64,000 bases of DNA from Sphaerimonospora mesophila NBRC 14179 = JCM 3151 (lineage in GTDB: Bacteria; Actinomycetota; Actinomycetes; Streptosporangiales; Streptosporangiaceae): positions 1-64,000 of the forward strand of contig BCRI01000001.1 of NCBI GenBank assembly GCA_001552515.1. The letters are read 5' to 3'. The notes under the pieces were generated by a model. That model was not told the DNA's origin, ran no database searches, and saw only the letters and a list, made by a program, of their open reading frames with translations. The position numbers and the translations under genes are program-made. Below, in pieces: positions 27,623-40,253 of this stretch. Every line of letters begins with the position of its first letter. Position 1 is the stretch's first letter.

Positions 27623-28651
27623 ATGTCTGATCACGTTCCGGCCCCGCTGGCGACCGGCGAGCACGCACCAGACCGCAACCTGGCCCTCGAACTGGTCCGG
27701 GTGACCGAGGCGGCCGCGATGGCCGCCGCCCGCTGGGTGGGCCGCGGCGACAAGAACGGGGCGGACGGCGCCGCCGTCAACGCCATGCGGCAGCTCATCA
27801 ACACGGTCTCCATGAACGGCTCAGTGGTGATCGGCGAGGGCGAGAAGGACAACGCCCCGATGCTCTACAACGGCGAGGACGTCGGCGACGGCACCGGCGC
27901 CGACTGCGACGTGGCGGTCGACCCGATCGACGGGACCCGGCTGTGCGCGCTCGGCATGAACAACGCGATCTCCGTCATCGCGGTCGCCGAGCGTGGTTCG
28001 ATGTACGACCCGTCCGCCGTGTTCTACATGGAGAAGCTCGTGACGGGCCGGCAGGCCGCCGACCAGGTCGACATCGAGGCGCCGGTCGGCGACAACATCA
28101 GGGCGGTCGCCAGGGCCAAGGGCGCCAAGCCGTCCGACGTGACCGTGGTGATCCTCGACCGCCCACGGCACGACAACATCGTGAAGGAGATCAGGGAGAC
28201 CGGGGCGAGGATCAGGTTCATCACCGACGGCGACGTGGCCGGCGCGATCATGGCGGCCCGCCACGGGACCGGAGTCGACCTGATGCTCGGGATCGGCGGA
28301 ACCCCGGAGGGCATCATCGCGGCCTGCGCCATGAAGTGCATGGGCGGCGTCATCCAGGGCAAGCTGTGGCCGCGCGACGACGATGAGCGCCGCCGGGCCA
28401 CCGACGCCGGGCTCGACCTGAAGCAGGTGCTGACCACCGATGACCTGGTGCGCTCCGACGATGTCTTCTTCGCGGCCACCGGGATCACCGACGGCGAGCT
28501 GATGCACGGCGTACGCTTCCAGGCCGGCGCCGCCGTCACCCACTCCCTGGTCATGCGCGGCCGGTCCGGAACGATCCGCAAGATCAAAAGCGAGCACCAG
28601 CTCTGGAAGCTGGGCGCCTACAGCGCCATCAACTTCGACACCGCCGTCTGA
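27623..28651 (+). CDS. glpX: Class II fructose-1,6-bisphosphatase
   Basis: 342 aa gluconeogenic phosphatase. The lithium-sensitive phosphatase-type metal motif is [31 protein letters not shown] and [12 protein letters not shown] are GlpX-typical. The ATG follows AAGGGG. The gene sits in the conserved fum-glpX-DUF4245 locus. With pckG in the same window, two committed gluconeogenic steps are encoded within 20 kb. Confidence 0.96.
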   Translation: MSDHVPAPLATGEHAPDRNLALELVRVTEAAAMAAARWVGRGDKNGADGAAVNAMRQLINTVSMNGSVVIGEGEKDNAPMLYNGEDVGDGTGADCDVAVDPIDGTRLCALGMNNAISVIAVAERGSMYDPSAVFYMEKLVTGRQAADQVDIEAPVGDNIRAVARAKGAKPSDVTVVILDRPRHDNIVKEIRETGARIRFITDGDVAGAIMAARHGTGVDLMLGIGGTPEGIIAACAMKCMGGVIQGKLWPRDDDERRRATDAGLDLKQVLTTDDLVRSDDVFFAATGITDGELMHGVRFQAGAAVTHSLVMRGRSGTIRKIKSEHQLWKLGAYSAINFDTAV

Positions 28652-28699
28652 GCACACCTCCGCGACACCGCCGTCCGAGAGTGCCTCGGGAGAGCGCGG

Positions 28700-29347
28700 C
28701 TAACGCCGGAAGAATCCCTTGCGTGGTCGTTTCGGGGAGCGGGCCACCACCTTCCCGGCGAAGACGAATCCCGCCAGTTCGATGACGGGGGCGTCCTGGG
28801 CGTAATCGGTCGCGCCCGGCGGCAGCCGTACCTCGTTCTTGACCGAGCCCACGCGGGCCGACGGCGCGGTCACGATCCGTACGCCCTCGGGCACGATCAG
28901 CGTGACCGTGCCGGCCAGCACGGCGAGCTGGACCACGACCCGGCGCGACCGCAGCAGGGCCTCGCACAGATCCATGGTCACCTTCCCGCCCAGGGAGGTG
29001 ACCGGCACCTCGGCCGGCACGACCCACCGGCCGGTACGGCTCTCGCTGCGGAACAGGGCCGTCACGGGCCGGTTGTCCATCCGGAACGGCTGGCTCTCCG
29101 GAGGCAGCAGGTCGACGGTGAGCCGGGCCAGCTCGCCAAGCGTCCGGGCGGCCCAGGCCTGATCGACGCGTTCCTCATGCTCGTCGAGGGAGAGCCGGCC
29201 GTCGGCGGCCGCCTCGGCCAGCACGGCGATCACCCGTTCCCGGTCCCGGTCCGACGCGCGCAGCTCACCCGGGTCCGGTGCGTCGGACACCCGCGGCGTC
29301 AGGAACGCGGAGATCCACCTGCTCGGCTGGGACTGGAACTCGCTCAC
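28700..29347 (-). CDS. DUF1707 domain protein
   Basis: About 215 aa. The N-terminal DUF1707 domain is LRASDRDRERVIAVLAEAAADGRLSLDEHEERVDQAW. The C-terminal part is beta-rich and LiaF-like (VTMDLCEALLRSRRVVVQLAVLAGTVTLIVPEGVRI). DUF1707 may bind DNA or proteins; its role is not established. The GTG at 29347 matches homologue starts, but no clear ribosome site is visible. The basic tail RSPKRPRKGFFRR may associate with membrane or nucleic acid. Confidence 0.82.
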   Translation of the reverse strand: MSEFQSQPSRWISAFLTPRVSDAPDPGELRASDRDRERVIAVLAEAAADGRLSLDEHEERVDQAWAARTLGELARLTVDLLPPESQPFRMDNRPVTALFRSESRTGRWVVPAEVPVTSLGGKVTMDLCEALLRSRRVVVQLAVLAGTVTLIVPEGVRIVTAPSARVGSVKNEVRLPPGATDYAQDAPVIELAGFVFAGKVVARSPKRPRKGFFRR

Positions 29348-29450
29348 GACATCGAGCGTAAACGGACCCGCCGAAGAACGCATTGACCTGCCGAGCCGGG
29401 AATTCTAATCTGGCGAAATCCGAACCCCCCTCATGTTTCCGGAGGCAGCG

Positions 29451-30656
29451 GTGCCCATCCCACGCGACCGGCGGGCACGGCTGGCGACGTACGCCGTCTT
29501 CGCCGTCCAGGGCCTCACCTTCGCCACCCTGCTCACCCAGGTGGCCACGCTGCAGAAGAAGCACGGACTGACGGACGGCGAACTCGCGATCCTGCTTCTC
29601 GTCGCCCCGGTCGTCGCGGGCGTGGGCAGCGTGCTCGCCGGGGTCCTCGCCGCGCGGTTCGGCAGCCGCCGGGTGCTCCGCCCGGCCCAGCCGTTCACCT
29701 GCGCGGCCGTCGTGCTCGCCGGGCTCGCCACCGACGTACCAACGCTGGTGGCGGCCGTCGTGCTGTTCGGCCTGGGGCTGGGCACCGTCGACGCCGGCAT
29801 GAACATGCAGGGCGTCGCGGTCGAGCGCAGGTACGGCAGGCCGGTGCTCACCGGTTTCCACGCGCTGTGGAGCCTGGCCGCGGTCATCGGCGCGCTCTGG
29901 GCCTCCGCCGCGGCTGACACGGGCCTGAGCCTGGCGGCCACGTTCGCGATCGCGCTCGTCCCGGCCGCCGTCGCCTCGATCGCCGCCGCCGCCTGGCTGT
30001 ACGGCCCGGCCGAGGAGCGGACCCGGAGCAGCGGCGTGACACCGGAAACGCGAGTGGCGAACGACGCGTCCCGTGTTCCCTGGAGGCCGGTCATTCCGCT
30101 CTGCCTGGCGATGGCCTTCCTCTATGTCGGCGACTCCTCGATCTCGAACTTCGGGTCGGTCTTCATGGAGAAGGTCACGCACGCCCCGGCCGGTGTGGTC
30201 CCGCTGGCGCTGGGCGCGTACCAGGCCACCACGTTCCTCGTCAGGATCGGCGGCGATTTCGCGGTCCGCAGGTACGGCCCGGCCGCGATCGTCCGGATCG
30301 GCGCGGTCGTCGCCACGCTGGGGTTCGCGGCGATCGTGACGGCCTCGGCCGAGGTGTGGGCGATCGCGGGCTTCGCCCTGACCGGCATCGGCCTTTCCGT
30401 CATCGCCCCGCAGTCGTTCTCCGCCGCCGGGCGGCTCGACCCGACCGGCAGCGGCGTGGCCATCGCACGGGTGAACATGTTCAACTACGTCGGCTTCATC
30501 GCCGGAGCCGCGCTCGTCGGCGGCATCGCCGACGCCACGGACTACCGGATCGCTTTCGCCACCCCGCTGGTGCTCGCCGCAGTGATCATCGTGCTGGCCC
30601 GCGGCTTCCGGCCCGCGGACCGCGCGGCGTCGCGAACCCGCGTGCGACCGACGTGA
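29451..30656 (+). CDS. MFS transporter
   Basis: About 401 aa with 12 predicted helices. It belongs to the sugar/YbjJ-like branch judging by QVATLQKKHGLTDGELAILLL and GTVDAGMNMQGVAVERRYGRPVLTGFH. The GTG at 29451 has GGAGG six bases upstream; ATG 29433 would place that ribosome site inside the gene. It is divergent from the DUF1707 gene and followed by class I fumarase. Substrate and direction unknown. Confidence 0.87.
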   Translation: MPIPRDRRARLATYAVFAVQGLTFATLLTQVATLQKKHGLTDGELAILLLVAPVVAGVGSVLAGVLAARFGSRRVLRPAQPFTCAAVVLAGLATDVPTLVAAVVLFGLGLGTVDAGMNMQGVAVERRYGRPVLTGFHALWSLAAVIGALWASAAADTGLSLAATFAIALVPAAVASIAAAAWLYGPAEERTRSSGVTPETRVANDASRVPWRPVIPLCLAMAFLYVGDSSISNFGSVFMEKVTHAPAGVVPLALGAYQATTFLVRIGGDFAVRRYGPAAIVRIGAVVATLGFAAIVTASAEVWAIAGFALTGIGLSVIAPQSFSAAGRLDPTGSGVAIARVNMFNYVGFIAGAALVGGIADATDYRIAFATPLVLAAVIIVLARGFRPADRAASRTRVRPT

Positions 30657-30814
30657 CGAGAACGCCGCCACCACCGCACACTCCCGGAGCGAAGGGCCCA
30701 CCCTGAGGTCTGTTCGGCGGGCCTTACCCTTTGGTGGGGCGGGTACCCGCGGCCGGTTCGCCGTACGGCACAGCCCCGACCGACTCAGATGAGGCAGAAC
30801 AGAGGACCGAGGAC

Positions 30815-32467
<1,653 letters not shown>

Positions 32468-32480
32468 ACACTGCTGGAAG

Positions 32481-32499
32481 CTGTCAAAACTTTTGACAG
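32481..32499. promoter_or_regulatory. Perfect 19-bp palindrome between class I fumarase and kinase
   Basis: CTGTCAAAACTTTTGACAG is a perfect palindrome around one central base, 14 bp after the fumarase stop and 68 bp before the kinase start. It is AT-rich in a very GC-rich context and includes TTGACA, so it may be an operator overlapping a -35 box. As a terminator its stem would be weak, which makes an operator more likely. Confidence 0.5.
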
Positions 32500-32566
32500 A
32501 AGATCTCAACAATTTCCCGGCATGGTCTCTACAGGTCGCATCGCGCAAATCGGTAAGCTGCCACCC

Positions 32567-33988
32567 ATGCGTGCGCCCTCCGGATACCTGCTTGCCGCGC
32601 GCTACCGGCTTTTGGAGCCGGTCGGCCGCGGCGGAATGGGCACCGTCTGGCGCGCGAGGGACGAACTTCTCGATCGTGACGTGGCGGTCAAGGAGGTGCG
32701 GCTGCCGCTGGTCCTCGACGAGGACCTGCGCGCCGAGCTGTGCGCCAGGACCGAACGGGAGGGCCGGGCGACCGCCATGGTCGCCCACCCCTCCGTGATC
32801 ACCATCTTCGATGTGATCACCGAGGACGACCGGCCGTGGATCGTGATGGAGCTACTCAAGGCGCAGTCCCTCGAGGAGCTCGTCAGGCGGGAGGGGCCGC
32901 TGCCTCCGCGCCAGGTCGCCGAGATCGGCCGGCAGGTCCTGGGCGCGCTCCGCGCGGTCCACGCGAAGGGCATCCTGCACCGGGACGTCAAGCCGAGCAA
33001 CGTGCTGGTCACCGAGGACCGTGCCGTACTGACCGACTTCGGTCTGGCCGCCGTTGAGGGCGACAAGTCGATCACGCAGGCCGGCATCGTGCTCGGCTCG
33101 GCCGGATACATCGCACCGGAGCGGGTCCTCGGCGCCAAGGCCAGCCCGGCGGCCGACCTGTGGTCGCTCGGTGCGACCCTCTACACGGCGGTCGAGGGCC
33201 GCGGCCTGCACGGCCGTCGTACGGCCGCCGCCGCGCTGGCCGCCCTCACGAGCGGCGCGCCGATCCCCATGGAGCGGGCCGGTCCGCTCGCCCCGGTGCT
33301 GCGCGGGCTGCTCCAGATCGACCCCGCCGCGCGAATCGACAGCGTCCGCGCGGCGCTCATTCTGTCCAGGATCGCGTCGGGCGACACCGTGGAGGAGTAC
33401 GGCCCGCAGCCCCGCCGTACCCCGACCCCTCCGCCGTCGCCCCCCGGATTCACCCGTAAGCCACCGCATCGGGGGCAGCACCGGGCGGAGTCGCGGCCGC
33501 GACTGCGCATGTTCCCGCACACCTCGTCCACGCAGTCCCAGCCCCGGCCTCAATACAGTCCACCGCAGTACAGTGCACCGCACTACGGCGAGCCACCGCA
33601 CCACACCCAGCCGCAGCAGGTTCCACCGCAGCAGGCGCAGTCCCAGCACGGTCAGCCGCAGCACTACGGCCGGCCGCAACCGTCACAGCCACACCAGGCA
33701 CCACCTCAGCCGCCTCCGCGCGAGTTCCCGGATGCCGCGATGTCGAACCACGACCACCCCTGGCCGTACGGCCAGGCGTACCAGCACACGCAGCAGCACT
33801 TCGGGTACCAACGCGATCACTTGACGGCGGCGACCCCGCCGCGGCGCCGCCCGGCCGAGGGCGTGCACCGCAAGCCGGCCGAGCCGGCACTTCACCAGAT
33901 GGTCCGCAGCCCGCTGATGCGGCGGCTCGCCGGGGTGTTCAAGATGGTCGTGCCCAGGCGCTTCTGGCCCCGCGACTTCCTCAGGTGA
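32567..33988 (+). CDS. Serine/threonine protein kinase
   Basis: About 473 aa. The complete Hanks-type kinase domain covers residues 8-275: glycine loop GRGGMGTVW, Lys in DVAVKEV, catalytic HRDVKPSN, DFGLA and APE (YIAPERVLG). The rest is a Gln/His/Pro-rich low-complexity tail with no transmembrane helix, so the protein is cytoplasmic, unlike PknB-type kinases with exported PASTA domains. The ATG lacks a ribosome site; a TAAGCT hexamer 10 bases upstream could give a leaderless message. It is 51% of a tandem kinase pair set between two fumarase genes. Confidence 0.93.
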   Translation: MRAPSGYLLAARYRLLEPVGRGGMGTVWRARDELLDRDVAVKEVRLPLVLDEDLRAELCARTEREGRATAMVAHPSVITIFDVITEDDRPWIVMELLKAQSLEELVRREGPLPPRQVAEIGRQVLGALRAVHAKGILHRDVKPSNVLVTEDRAVLTDFGLAAVEGDKSITQAGIVLGSAGYIAPERVLGAKASPAADLWSLGATLYTAVEGRGLHGRRTAAAALAALTSGAPIPMERAGPLAPVLRGLLQIDPAARIDSVRAALILSRIASGDTVEEYGPQPRRTPTPPPSPPGFTRKPPHRGQHRAESRPRLRMFPHTSSTQSQPRPQYSPPQYSAPHYGEPPHHTQPQQVPPQQAQSQHGQPQHYGRPQPSQPHQAPPQPPPREFPDAAMSNHDHPWPYGQAYQHTQQHFGYQRDHLTAATPPRRRPAEGVHRKPAEPALHQMVRSPLMRRLAGVFKMVVPRRFWPRDFLR

Positions 33989-34078
33989 CGGGTCACGTCG
34001 CGCAGATCTTCGCCGTACCGATGATCGACGGACACTCCCCCAAGCGGTTCGCGACGTGAAATGGCTATCTTTCTTCAT

Positions 34079-35575
<1,497 letters not shown>

Positions 35576-35679
35576 CGTCAACGCAGCGGAGAACATCCTC
35601 GCCGCCGGGCCGGCGGAGAGGTAAAACGCCTGCGGAGGGTAGGTAAGACCGGTCTCGGAGTGTTCCGGGGAGGCACGGC

Positions 35680-35749
35680 CTGATGAAACGGGAAGCCCGA
35701 CCTGGCGACGGGTCGGAATCCCCGGCTCTGGTCCCGGGGAGGAAGTCAA
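35680..35749 (+). mobile_element. IS200/IS605-type right-end remnant (omega-RNA-like 3' hairpins) in the fumC leader
   Basis: The stretch has GATGAAACGGGAAG, then hairpin CCGACC/GGTCGG (35697-35702, 35711-35716), then GGAATC, then hairpin CCCCGG/CCGGGG (35720-35725, 35734-35739), then GAGGAAGTCAA. From memory, actinomycete IS605-family elements end with this order: two hairpins joined by GGAATC and a terminal GAGGATGTCAA, the 3' part of the TnpB guide RNA. No tnpB is present, so this is a remnant or an isolated RNA. It ends about 10 bp before the fumC start and supplies part of its leader. Confidence 0.6.
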
Positions 35750-35760
35750 AGGAGTGGTCC

Positions 35761-37164
35761 ATGGGCGAATTCCGCGTTGAACACGACTCCATGGGCGAGG
35801 TGCGGGTTCCCGCCCGCGCCAAGTGGCGGGCGCAGACGCAGCGGGCGGTGGAGAACTTCCCGGTGTCCGGCCGTGGGCTGGAACCCGCGCACATCGCCGC
35901 ACTCGCCCGCGTCAAGGCCGCCTGTGCGAAGGTCAACGCCGACTACGGCATCATCGACGCGGACCTCGCCCAGGCCGTACGGGACGCCGCCGGGGAGATC
36001 GTCGAGGGGCGGTGGGACGACCAGTTCCCGGTCGACGTCTTCCAGACGGGTTCCGGCACCTCGTCCAACATGAACGTCAACGAGGTGATCGCGACACTCG
36101 CGGAGGAACGGCTCGGCCGGCCGGTCCACCCCAACGATCACGTCAACGCCGCCCAGTCGTCCAACGACGTGTTCCCGTCCTCGATCCACGTGGCGGCCAC
36201 GCTCGCGGTCGCGCACGATCTCACCCCCGCCCTGGAACACCTCGCGACCACGCTGGCGCAGAAGGCGTCCGACTTCGCCGACGTGGTGAAGGCGGGCAGG
36301 ACCCACCTGATGGACGCCACACCGGTCACGCTGGGCCAGGAGTTCGGCGGATACGCCGCACAGATCGAGCTGGGCATCGAGCGACTCCAGGCGGCGCTGC
36401 CGCGCCTGGCCGAGCTGCCGCTGGGTGGTACGGCCGTGGGCACGGGCGTCAACGTGCCGGGGCCCGACTGGGCGGCGGAGGTCGTGGCCGAGCTGAGCCG
36501 TACGACCGGCCTGCCGTTCACCGAGGCGCGTGACCATTTCGAGGCGCAGGGCGCGCGCGACGGCCTGGTGGAGCTGTCCGGCGGGCTGAAGGTGATCGCG
36601 GTGTCGCTCAACAAGATTGCGAATGATCTCCGGTGGATGGGGTCCGGGCCGCGCGCCGGGCTCGCCGAGATCAATCTGCCCGACCTCCAGCCGGGGTCTT
36701 CGATCATGCCGGGGAAGGTCAACCCGGTGATCCCGGAGGCCGTCACGATGGTGGTCGCGCAGGTGGTCGGCAACGACGCGGCGATCACCATGGCGGGGGC
36801 GGGCGGCGCGTTCGAGCTCAACGCGATGCTGCCGGTGATGGCACGCAACCTGCTGGAGTCGATCCGGCTGCTGGCGAACGTGTCGCGGCTGCTCGCCGAC
36901 AGATGCGTGGCCGGGATCACGGCCAACGAGGACCGGATGCGGGAGTACGCGGAGTCGTCGCCGTCGATCGTCACGCCGCTCAACCGTCATGTCGGCTACG
37001 AGGAGGCCGCGAAGATCGTCAAACAGGCGCTGCGCGAGCGGAAGACGATCAAGCAGGTCGTGATCGAACGAGGACACGTCGCCGACGGCACGCTGACCGA
37101 GGAGCGACTCGACGAGATCCTCGACGTCCTGTCGATGACCAGGCCCCACCCCCTGCCGGATTAG
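35761..37164 (+). CDS. fumC: Class II fumarate hydratase
   Basis: 467 aa iron-independent tetrameric fumarase. Superfamily motifs are [48 protein letters not shown] and the signature [12 protein letters not shown]. The start ATG at 35761 follows AAGGAG; the frame stays open to ATG 35683 only because the upstream RNA-like element happens to lack stops. The stop overlaps the end of the convergent glycosyltransferase gene by four bases. Having both fumarase classes may allow function under iron limitation or oxidative stress. Confidence 0.96.
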   Translation: MGEFRVEHDSMGEVRVPARAKWRAQTQRAVENFPVSGRGLEPAHIAALARVKAACAKVNADYGIIDADLAQAVRDAAGEIVEGRWDDQFPVDVFQTGSGTSSNMNVNEVIATLAEERLGRPVHPNDHVNAAQSSNDVFPSSIHVAATLAVAHDLTPALEHLATTLAQKASDFADVVKAGRTHLMDATPVTLGQEFGGYAAQIELGIERLQAALPRLAELPLGGTAVGTGVNVPGPDWAAEVVAELSRTTGLPFTEARDHFEAQGARDGLVELSGGLKVIAVSLNKIANDLRWMGSGPRAGLAEINLPDLQPGSSIMPGKVNPVIPEAVTMVVAQVVGNDAAITMAGAGGAFELNAMLPVMARNLLESIRLLANVSRLLADRCVAGITANEDRMREYAESSPSIVTPLNRHVGYEEAAKIVKQALRERKTIKQVVIERGHVADGTLTEERLDEILDVLSMTRPHPLPD

Positions 37165-39167
37165 GGAGTGTTCGCCTTCCGCGCCCGTGTGTTCCGCGAG
37201 CGCTCCGTGCGGGGACGGCCGCTCCGGAACACCCGCGCAGCGAGCCGTCTGAGCCTCGACGGCCGCGCGGCCCCGGGTCGGCGTACGCGACCGGGGCGCA
37301 GCACGTTCACCTGGCCGGCGCGGCCGACGCTCAGGCCGAACCGCAGGTCGGCCTCCTTCTGGTCGATCCGCAGGCTGGGTCGCCAGGTGCCCGGTCCGAG
37401 GCGGTCTTCACCGCCGACCCTGCTCACCGGCACCTTCGCGACGAGCCGGCCGGCGATACGACCCGGGATCCCGGGCTCGACCAGCGCGGGCACCGCCATC
37501 GAGCGGCCGCGCCCGTCCTGCTCGCGCAGCACCAGCTCGACCGGAGGCCCGCCGCTCGGCGGCACGTACGGCACCGGCACGACCACGAAGGCATGCCCGG
37601 CCTGCCGGGCCACCGACGTCCTGGACGAGACCAGGGTGATGGACTCGGAGAACGAACCGGGCGCCACGCAGACGCCCAGCTCGCCGCGTTCCGACCAGCA
37701 TGGCGTCACCAGCCTCCTGGGCTCGTCGGCGAGCACGCCCGCGCAGGTCATCCCGACATCGGGACGGCCGACCCGGGCGCGGCCCGGGTGAACGCCGCGC
37801 ATCCGCACGTGGATCTCCCACACACCCCGCGGCAGCGGTCGGCCCAGGGCGGCCGACCCCACGTCGAGCCGGGCCTCACCTCTCACCCAGACCCGCACCC
37901 GGCCCCTGGACGAGGTCCGGCCGACCGTGCTCTCCACCGGAAGGGGGTACGTCACGCCGGACCGCGGGTCGCGGATGTAGACCTCCATCCGGGCCCGGCG
38001 CACCGCACCGGTGACGTCCGCCAGCGCGGGGTCGGCCAGTCCCCGGATCGGCGCGGGTGGCGTCCACAGCAGGCGGCCGTCCTGTTCACGGAGCCACACG
38101 GGGCTCCCGTCTGCCTGAAGGATCTCCACGCTCAGGTCGAGCGCGAGCGTGCCCCGCTCCCAGCGCAGATCCCGCAGCCTGGCATCGAGCCGGGTGCCGC
38201 GCGACGCCTCGCCGAGCTCGACGAGTCGCCCCGGCCGGTCCTGGCGCAGCAGCGCCGTCCGTGCCCGCAGGCGCACCGGGAGATGCGCGTCGACCGTTTC
38301 CGGGATCCGGTCCAGGGTGAGGCGCCGGAGGAACGAGAACAGCAGCGCCCGCTCGTCCGGCGCCGCGGTGAGGAACCGGGGGCCGCCGAGGCGGCGCAGC
38401 CCGAGTACGCGATACCAGTGGGCGTAGATCCGATCGCGCTGGACGCCCGGCTCCGTGCACGCGTCGACGACATCGAAGATGGCGCCGAGGCCCTCGAACA
38501 GCGCCTCGGCGTCCAGCACCTCCTCCTCGGCGGGGCCCAGATGGCAGCAGGCATCTTCGGCGAGCACCGCGATCACCTTCGCCGACAGGTACGCCCTGGT
38601 CGTGAAGAGCTGCTCCGACAGCGGCCGGTCGAGGAAGCGCAGCTGCCGGCGTTCCAGGAATTCGCGGTCGAACAGCTTGTGGACGCTCGGCAGCGCGAGG
38701 AGACGGTCGCGCAGGATGTCGGCCCGGGGCTGGTTCACGGCGAAAGCCGGATGCGGGGGCGCGTTGCCCGAGCCGTTGCCCGGGCCGTCGACGAGTCTGC
38801 CGATCAGCACATCGGCGTCGGAGTCCACCGCCATGCCGTACATCCGCTCCAGCGCGTGCGGTTCCAGCCTGTCGCACTGGTTCATCAGGTAGACGTACTC
38901 GCCCCTGGCGACCGACAGCCCCAGGTTGCGTCCCCGCGCGACCGAGCCGCTGTGGTCGAGGTGGAGAACGCGGACGTTCGACCGGCGCTCGGCGACCGCG
39001 TCCAGCCGCCGGCGTGTCCCGTCCGTGGACCCGTCGTCAGCGAAGATCACCTCGTACTCTTCCGGTGGCAGCGACTGCTCCAGCAGCGAACGCACGCACG
39101 CGCCGAAGGCGTCGTTCTCAAGCCCGGGATCGGACACGGGCACAACCACGCTGACCTTCACACCCAT
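37161..39167 (-). CDS. Family 2 glycosyltransferase, large
   Basis: 668 aa. The GT-A domain occupies the first about 230 residues: [30 protein letters not shown] and the [25 protein letters not shown] segment, where the usual DxD is replaced by NQCD. A helical region follows, then a long beta-rich C-terminal part with repeated Trp/Arg strands ([33 protein letters not shown]). This resembles actinobacterial glycosyltransferases linked to teichoic-acid-like polymers. No membrane helix is evident. The ATG has no good ribosome site. Product unknown. Confidence 0.85.
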   Translation of the reverse strand: MGVKVSVVVPVSDPGLENDAFGACVRSLLEQSLPPEEYEVIFADDGSTDGTRRRLDAVAERRSNVRVLHLDHSGSVARGRNLGLSVARGEYVYLMNQCDRLEPHALERMYGMAVDSDADVLIGRLVDGPGNGSGNAPPHPAFAVNQPRADILRDRLLALPSVHKLFDREFLERRQLRFLDRPLSEQLFTTRAYLSAKVIAVLAEDACCHLGPAEEEVLDAEALFEGLGAIFDVVDACTEPGVQRDRIYAHWYRVLGLRRLGGPRFLTAAPDERALLFSFLRRLTLDRIPETVDAHLPVRLRARTALLRQDRPGRLVELGEASRGTRLDARLRDLRWERGTLALDLSVEILQADGSPVWLREQDGRLLWTPPAPIRGLADPALADVTGAVRRARMEVYIRDPRSGVTYPLPVESTVGRTSSRGRVRVWVRGEARLDVGSAALGRPLPRGVWEIHVRMRGVHPGRARVGRPDVGMTCAGVLADEPRRLVTPCWSERGELGVCVAPGSFSESITLVSSRTSVARQAGHAFVVVPVPYVPPSGGPPVELVLREQDGRGRSMAVPALVEPGIPGRIAGRLVAKVPVSRVGGEDRLGPGTWRPSLRIDQKEADLRFGLSVGRAGQVNVLRPGRVRRPGAARPSRLRRLAARVFRSGRPRTERSRNTRARKANTP

Positions 39168-39228
39168 GCGCCCAAGCGTGCAGGGCTGACCGCGCGGAGC
39201 CCGTACGGCTTACCGAATGCGCGAACAG

Positions 39229-39993
39229 TCAGTACCAGCCCTTGGCCTGGGAATGGGCCCAGGCGCCGCAGGGCGACTTGTAGCGGGCGGCGATGTAGCC
39301 GAGTCCCCATTTGATCTGGGTGGCGGCATTGGTCTGCCAGTCCGACCCGGCGCTGGCCATCTTGTTGCCCGGAAGCGCCTGGGGGATGCCGTACGCACCG
39401 CTGTATCGGTTCATCGCCCGCTCGTTCCAGTGGCTCTCCCTGTCCCAGAGCTTCTCCAGGCAGCCCCACTCGCCGCCCCAGCCGCGGGCCTCGGCCATCT
39501 GCCGGCCGAGCGCCTTGTTGCTGCCGGGGTCTGGCTTCGAACCGGGTGGGAAGTCGGCCGGCTCGAATCCCCCGCCGCCCGGCGCCTTCGGCGCGATCGT
39601 GACGGGGTCGAGACCGCCGTCGGTGTGCTCGGCGCGCAGCTCCTTCTGCCGCTGCTTCCGCAGCGCCTCCACGGCGGACGCCTTGAGCGCGTCGTTCTCC
39701 GGATTGGGCGCGTACGGGTCGGCCGCCAGAATGTCCTGCGGGGTGAGCGGCGTGTAGGGGGCGTTGGCGTTCTCGATGGCCGTACGCACCAGGTAGACGG
39801 TGCCCCCGGTGACGAGGGCGACCGTGACGCCCATGATGATCAGACGCTTGGGAGAGAACCAGCCGCGGCCCGATCCTCCGGAACGGCGCGGGCGGTCCAC
39901 GCCGCCGCCCGCTCCACCTGCCCCGCCGGCGGCGCGCCGCGATCGGGCGCGGGACGGACGGGGGGCATCCTTCAGCCGCTGACCAGAGCTCAC
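39229..39993 (-). CDS. Membrane-anchored lytic transglycosylase-like protein
   Basis: 254 aa. A disordered basic N-terminus precedes one signal-anchor helix (LIIMGVTVALVTGGTVYLV), an extracellular spacer, and a C-terminal SLT-like domain. That domain has the likely catalytic Glu in WDRESHWNERAMN, then YSGAYGIPQALPGNKM and WGLGYIAARYKSPCGAW. It probably cleaves peptidoglycan during growth or spore germination. The GTG start has no strong ribosome site. The 260-bp upstream region, shared with a two-component system, contains a perfect CRP-type site. Confidence 0.87.
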   Translation of the reverse strand: MSSGQRLKDAPRPSRARSRRAAGGAGGAGGGVDRPRRSGGSGRGWFSPKRLIIMGVTVALVTGGTVYLVRTAIENANAPYTPLTPQDILAADPYAPNPENDALKASAVEALRKQRQKELRAEHTDGGLDPVTIAPKAPGGGGFEPADFPPGSKPDPGSNKALGRQMAEARGWGGEWGCLEKLWDRESHWNERAMNRYSGAYGIPQALPGNKMASAGSDWQTNAATQIKWGLGYIAARYKSPCGAWAHSQAKGWY

Positions 39994-40096
39994 GACCTAC
40001 GAGCTTGCCCTGTCTTGGGAGGTCTTGCGAGCCGAACCAGGTAACCGTTTGGTGTTTCTTTGACCTTTCCCCCGAGCTACGTGGCCTTTCGAGAAC

Positions 40097-40112
40097 TGTG
40101 ATATTCATCACA
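40097..40112. promoter_or_regulatory. CRP/GlxR-type binding site
   Basis: TGTGATATTCATCACA fits TGTGA-N6-TCACA, the consensus of actinobacterial cAMP receptor proteins, with perfect arms. It lies 104 bp before the transglycosylase start on one side and 142 bp before the response regulator on the other. CRP control of peptidoglycan hydrolases such as RpfA is known in mycobacteria and Streptomyces, so the transglycosylase is the likelier target. Confidence 0.6.
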
Positions 40113-40218
40113 TCACGGTGTGCGCTCCGGTCCTCGCCCGGCGACCGCACTCACGACAGCAGCGTGCTCTCCGTTTATGACGACGGCGTGCAGACAGCTT
40201 GACAAGTTACGGACAACC

Positions 40219-40235
40219 TGGGGAAAACATCCCCA
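40219..40235. promoter_or_regulatory. Inverted repeat in response regulator promoter
   Basis: TGGGGA-N5-TCCCCA lies 19 bp before the GTG start. A CATAAT hexamer at 40242-40247, six bases before the GTG, could be the -10 box of a leaderless message; the inverted repeat would then cover the -35 region and allow autoregulation or repression. Confidence 0.4.
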
Positions 40236-40253
40236 AGAGACCATAATGACCGC

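Noticed and set aside
35683-35760. Upstream start for fumC at 35683
   Set aside because: The extra 26 codons are the mobile-element-like hairpins; AAGGAG just before ATG 35761 marks the true start.
35576-35760. Riboswitch or RNase P-like RNA before fumC
   Set aside because: Considered because of the GGAATC and hairpin pattern, but cobalamin and RNase P core motifs are absent; the IS605 right-end match is better.
36633-39314. 893-codon open frame on the + strand
   Set aside because: It runs antisense to the glycosyltransferase gene and through the end of fumC. Arg/Gly/Pro-rich translation without domains is typical of the shadow frame in 70% GC DNA.
39994-40253. ydaO-type c-di-AMP riboswitch upstream of the transglycosylase gene
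   Set aside because: Such riboswitches often precede actinobacterial cell-wall hydrolase genes, but I could not find the conserved core segments here.
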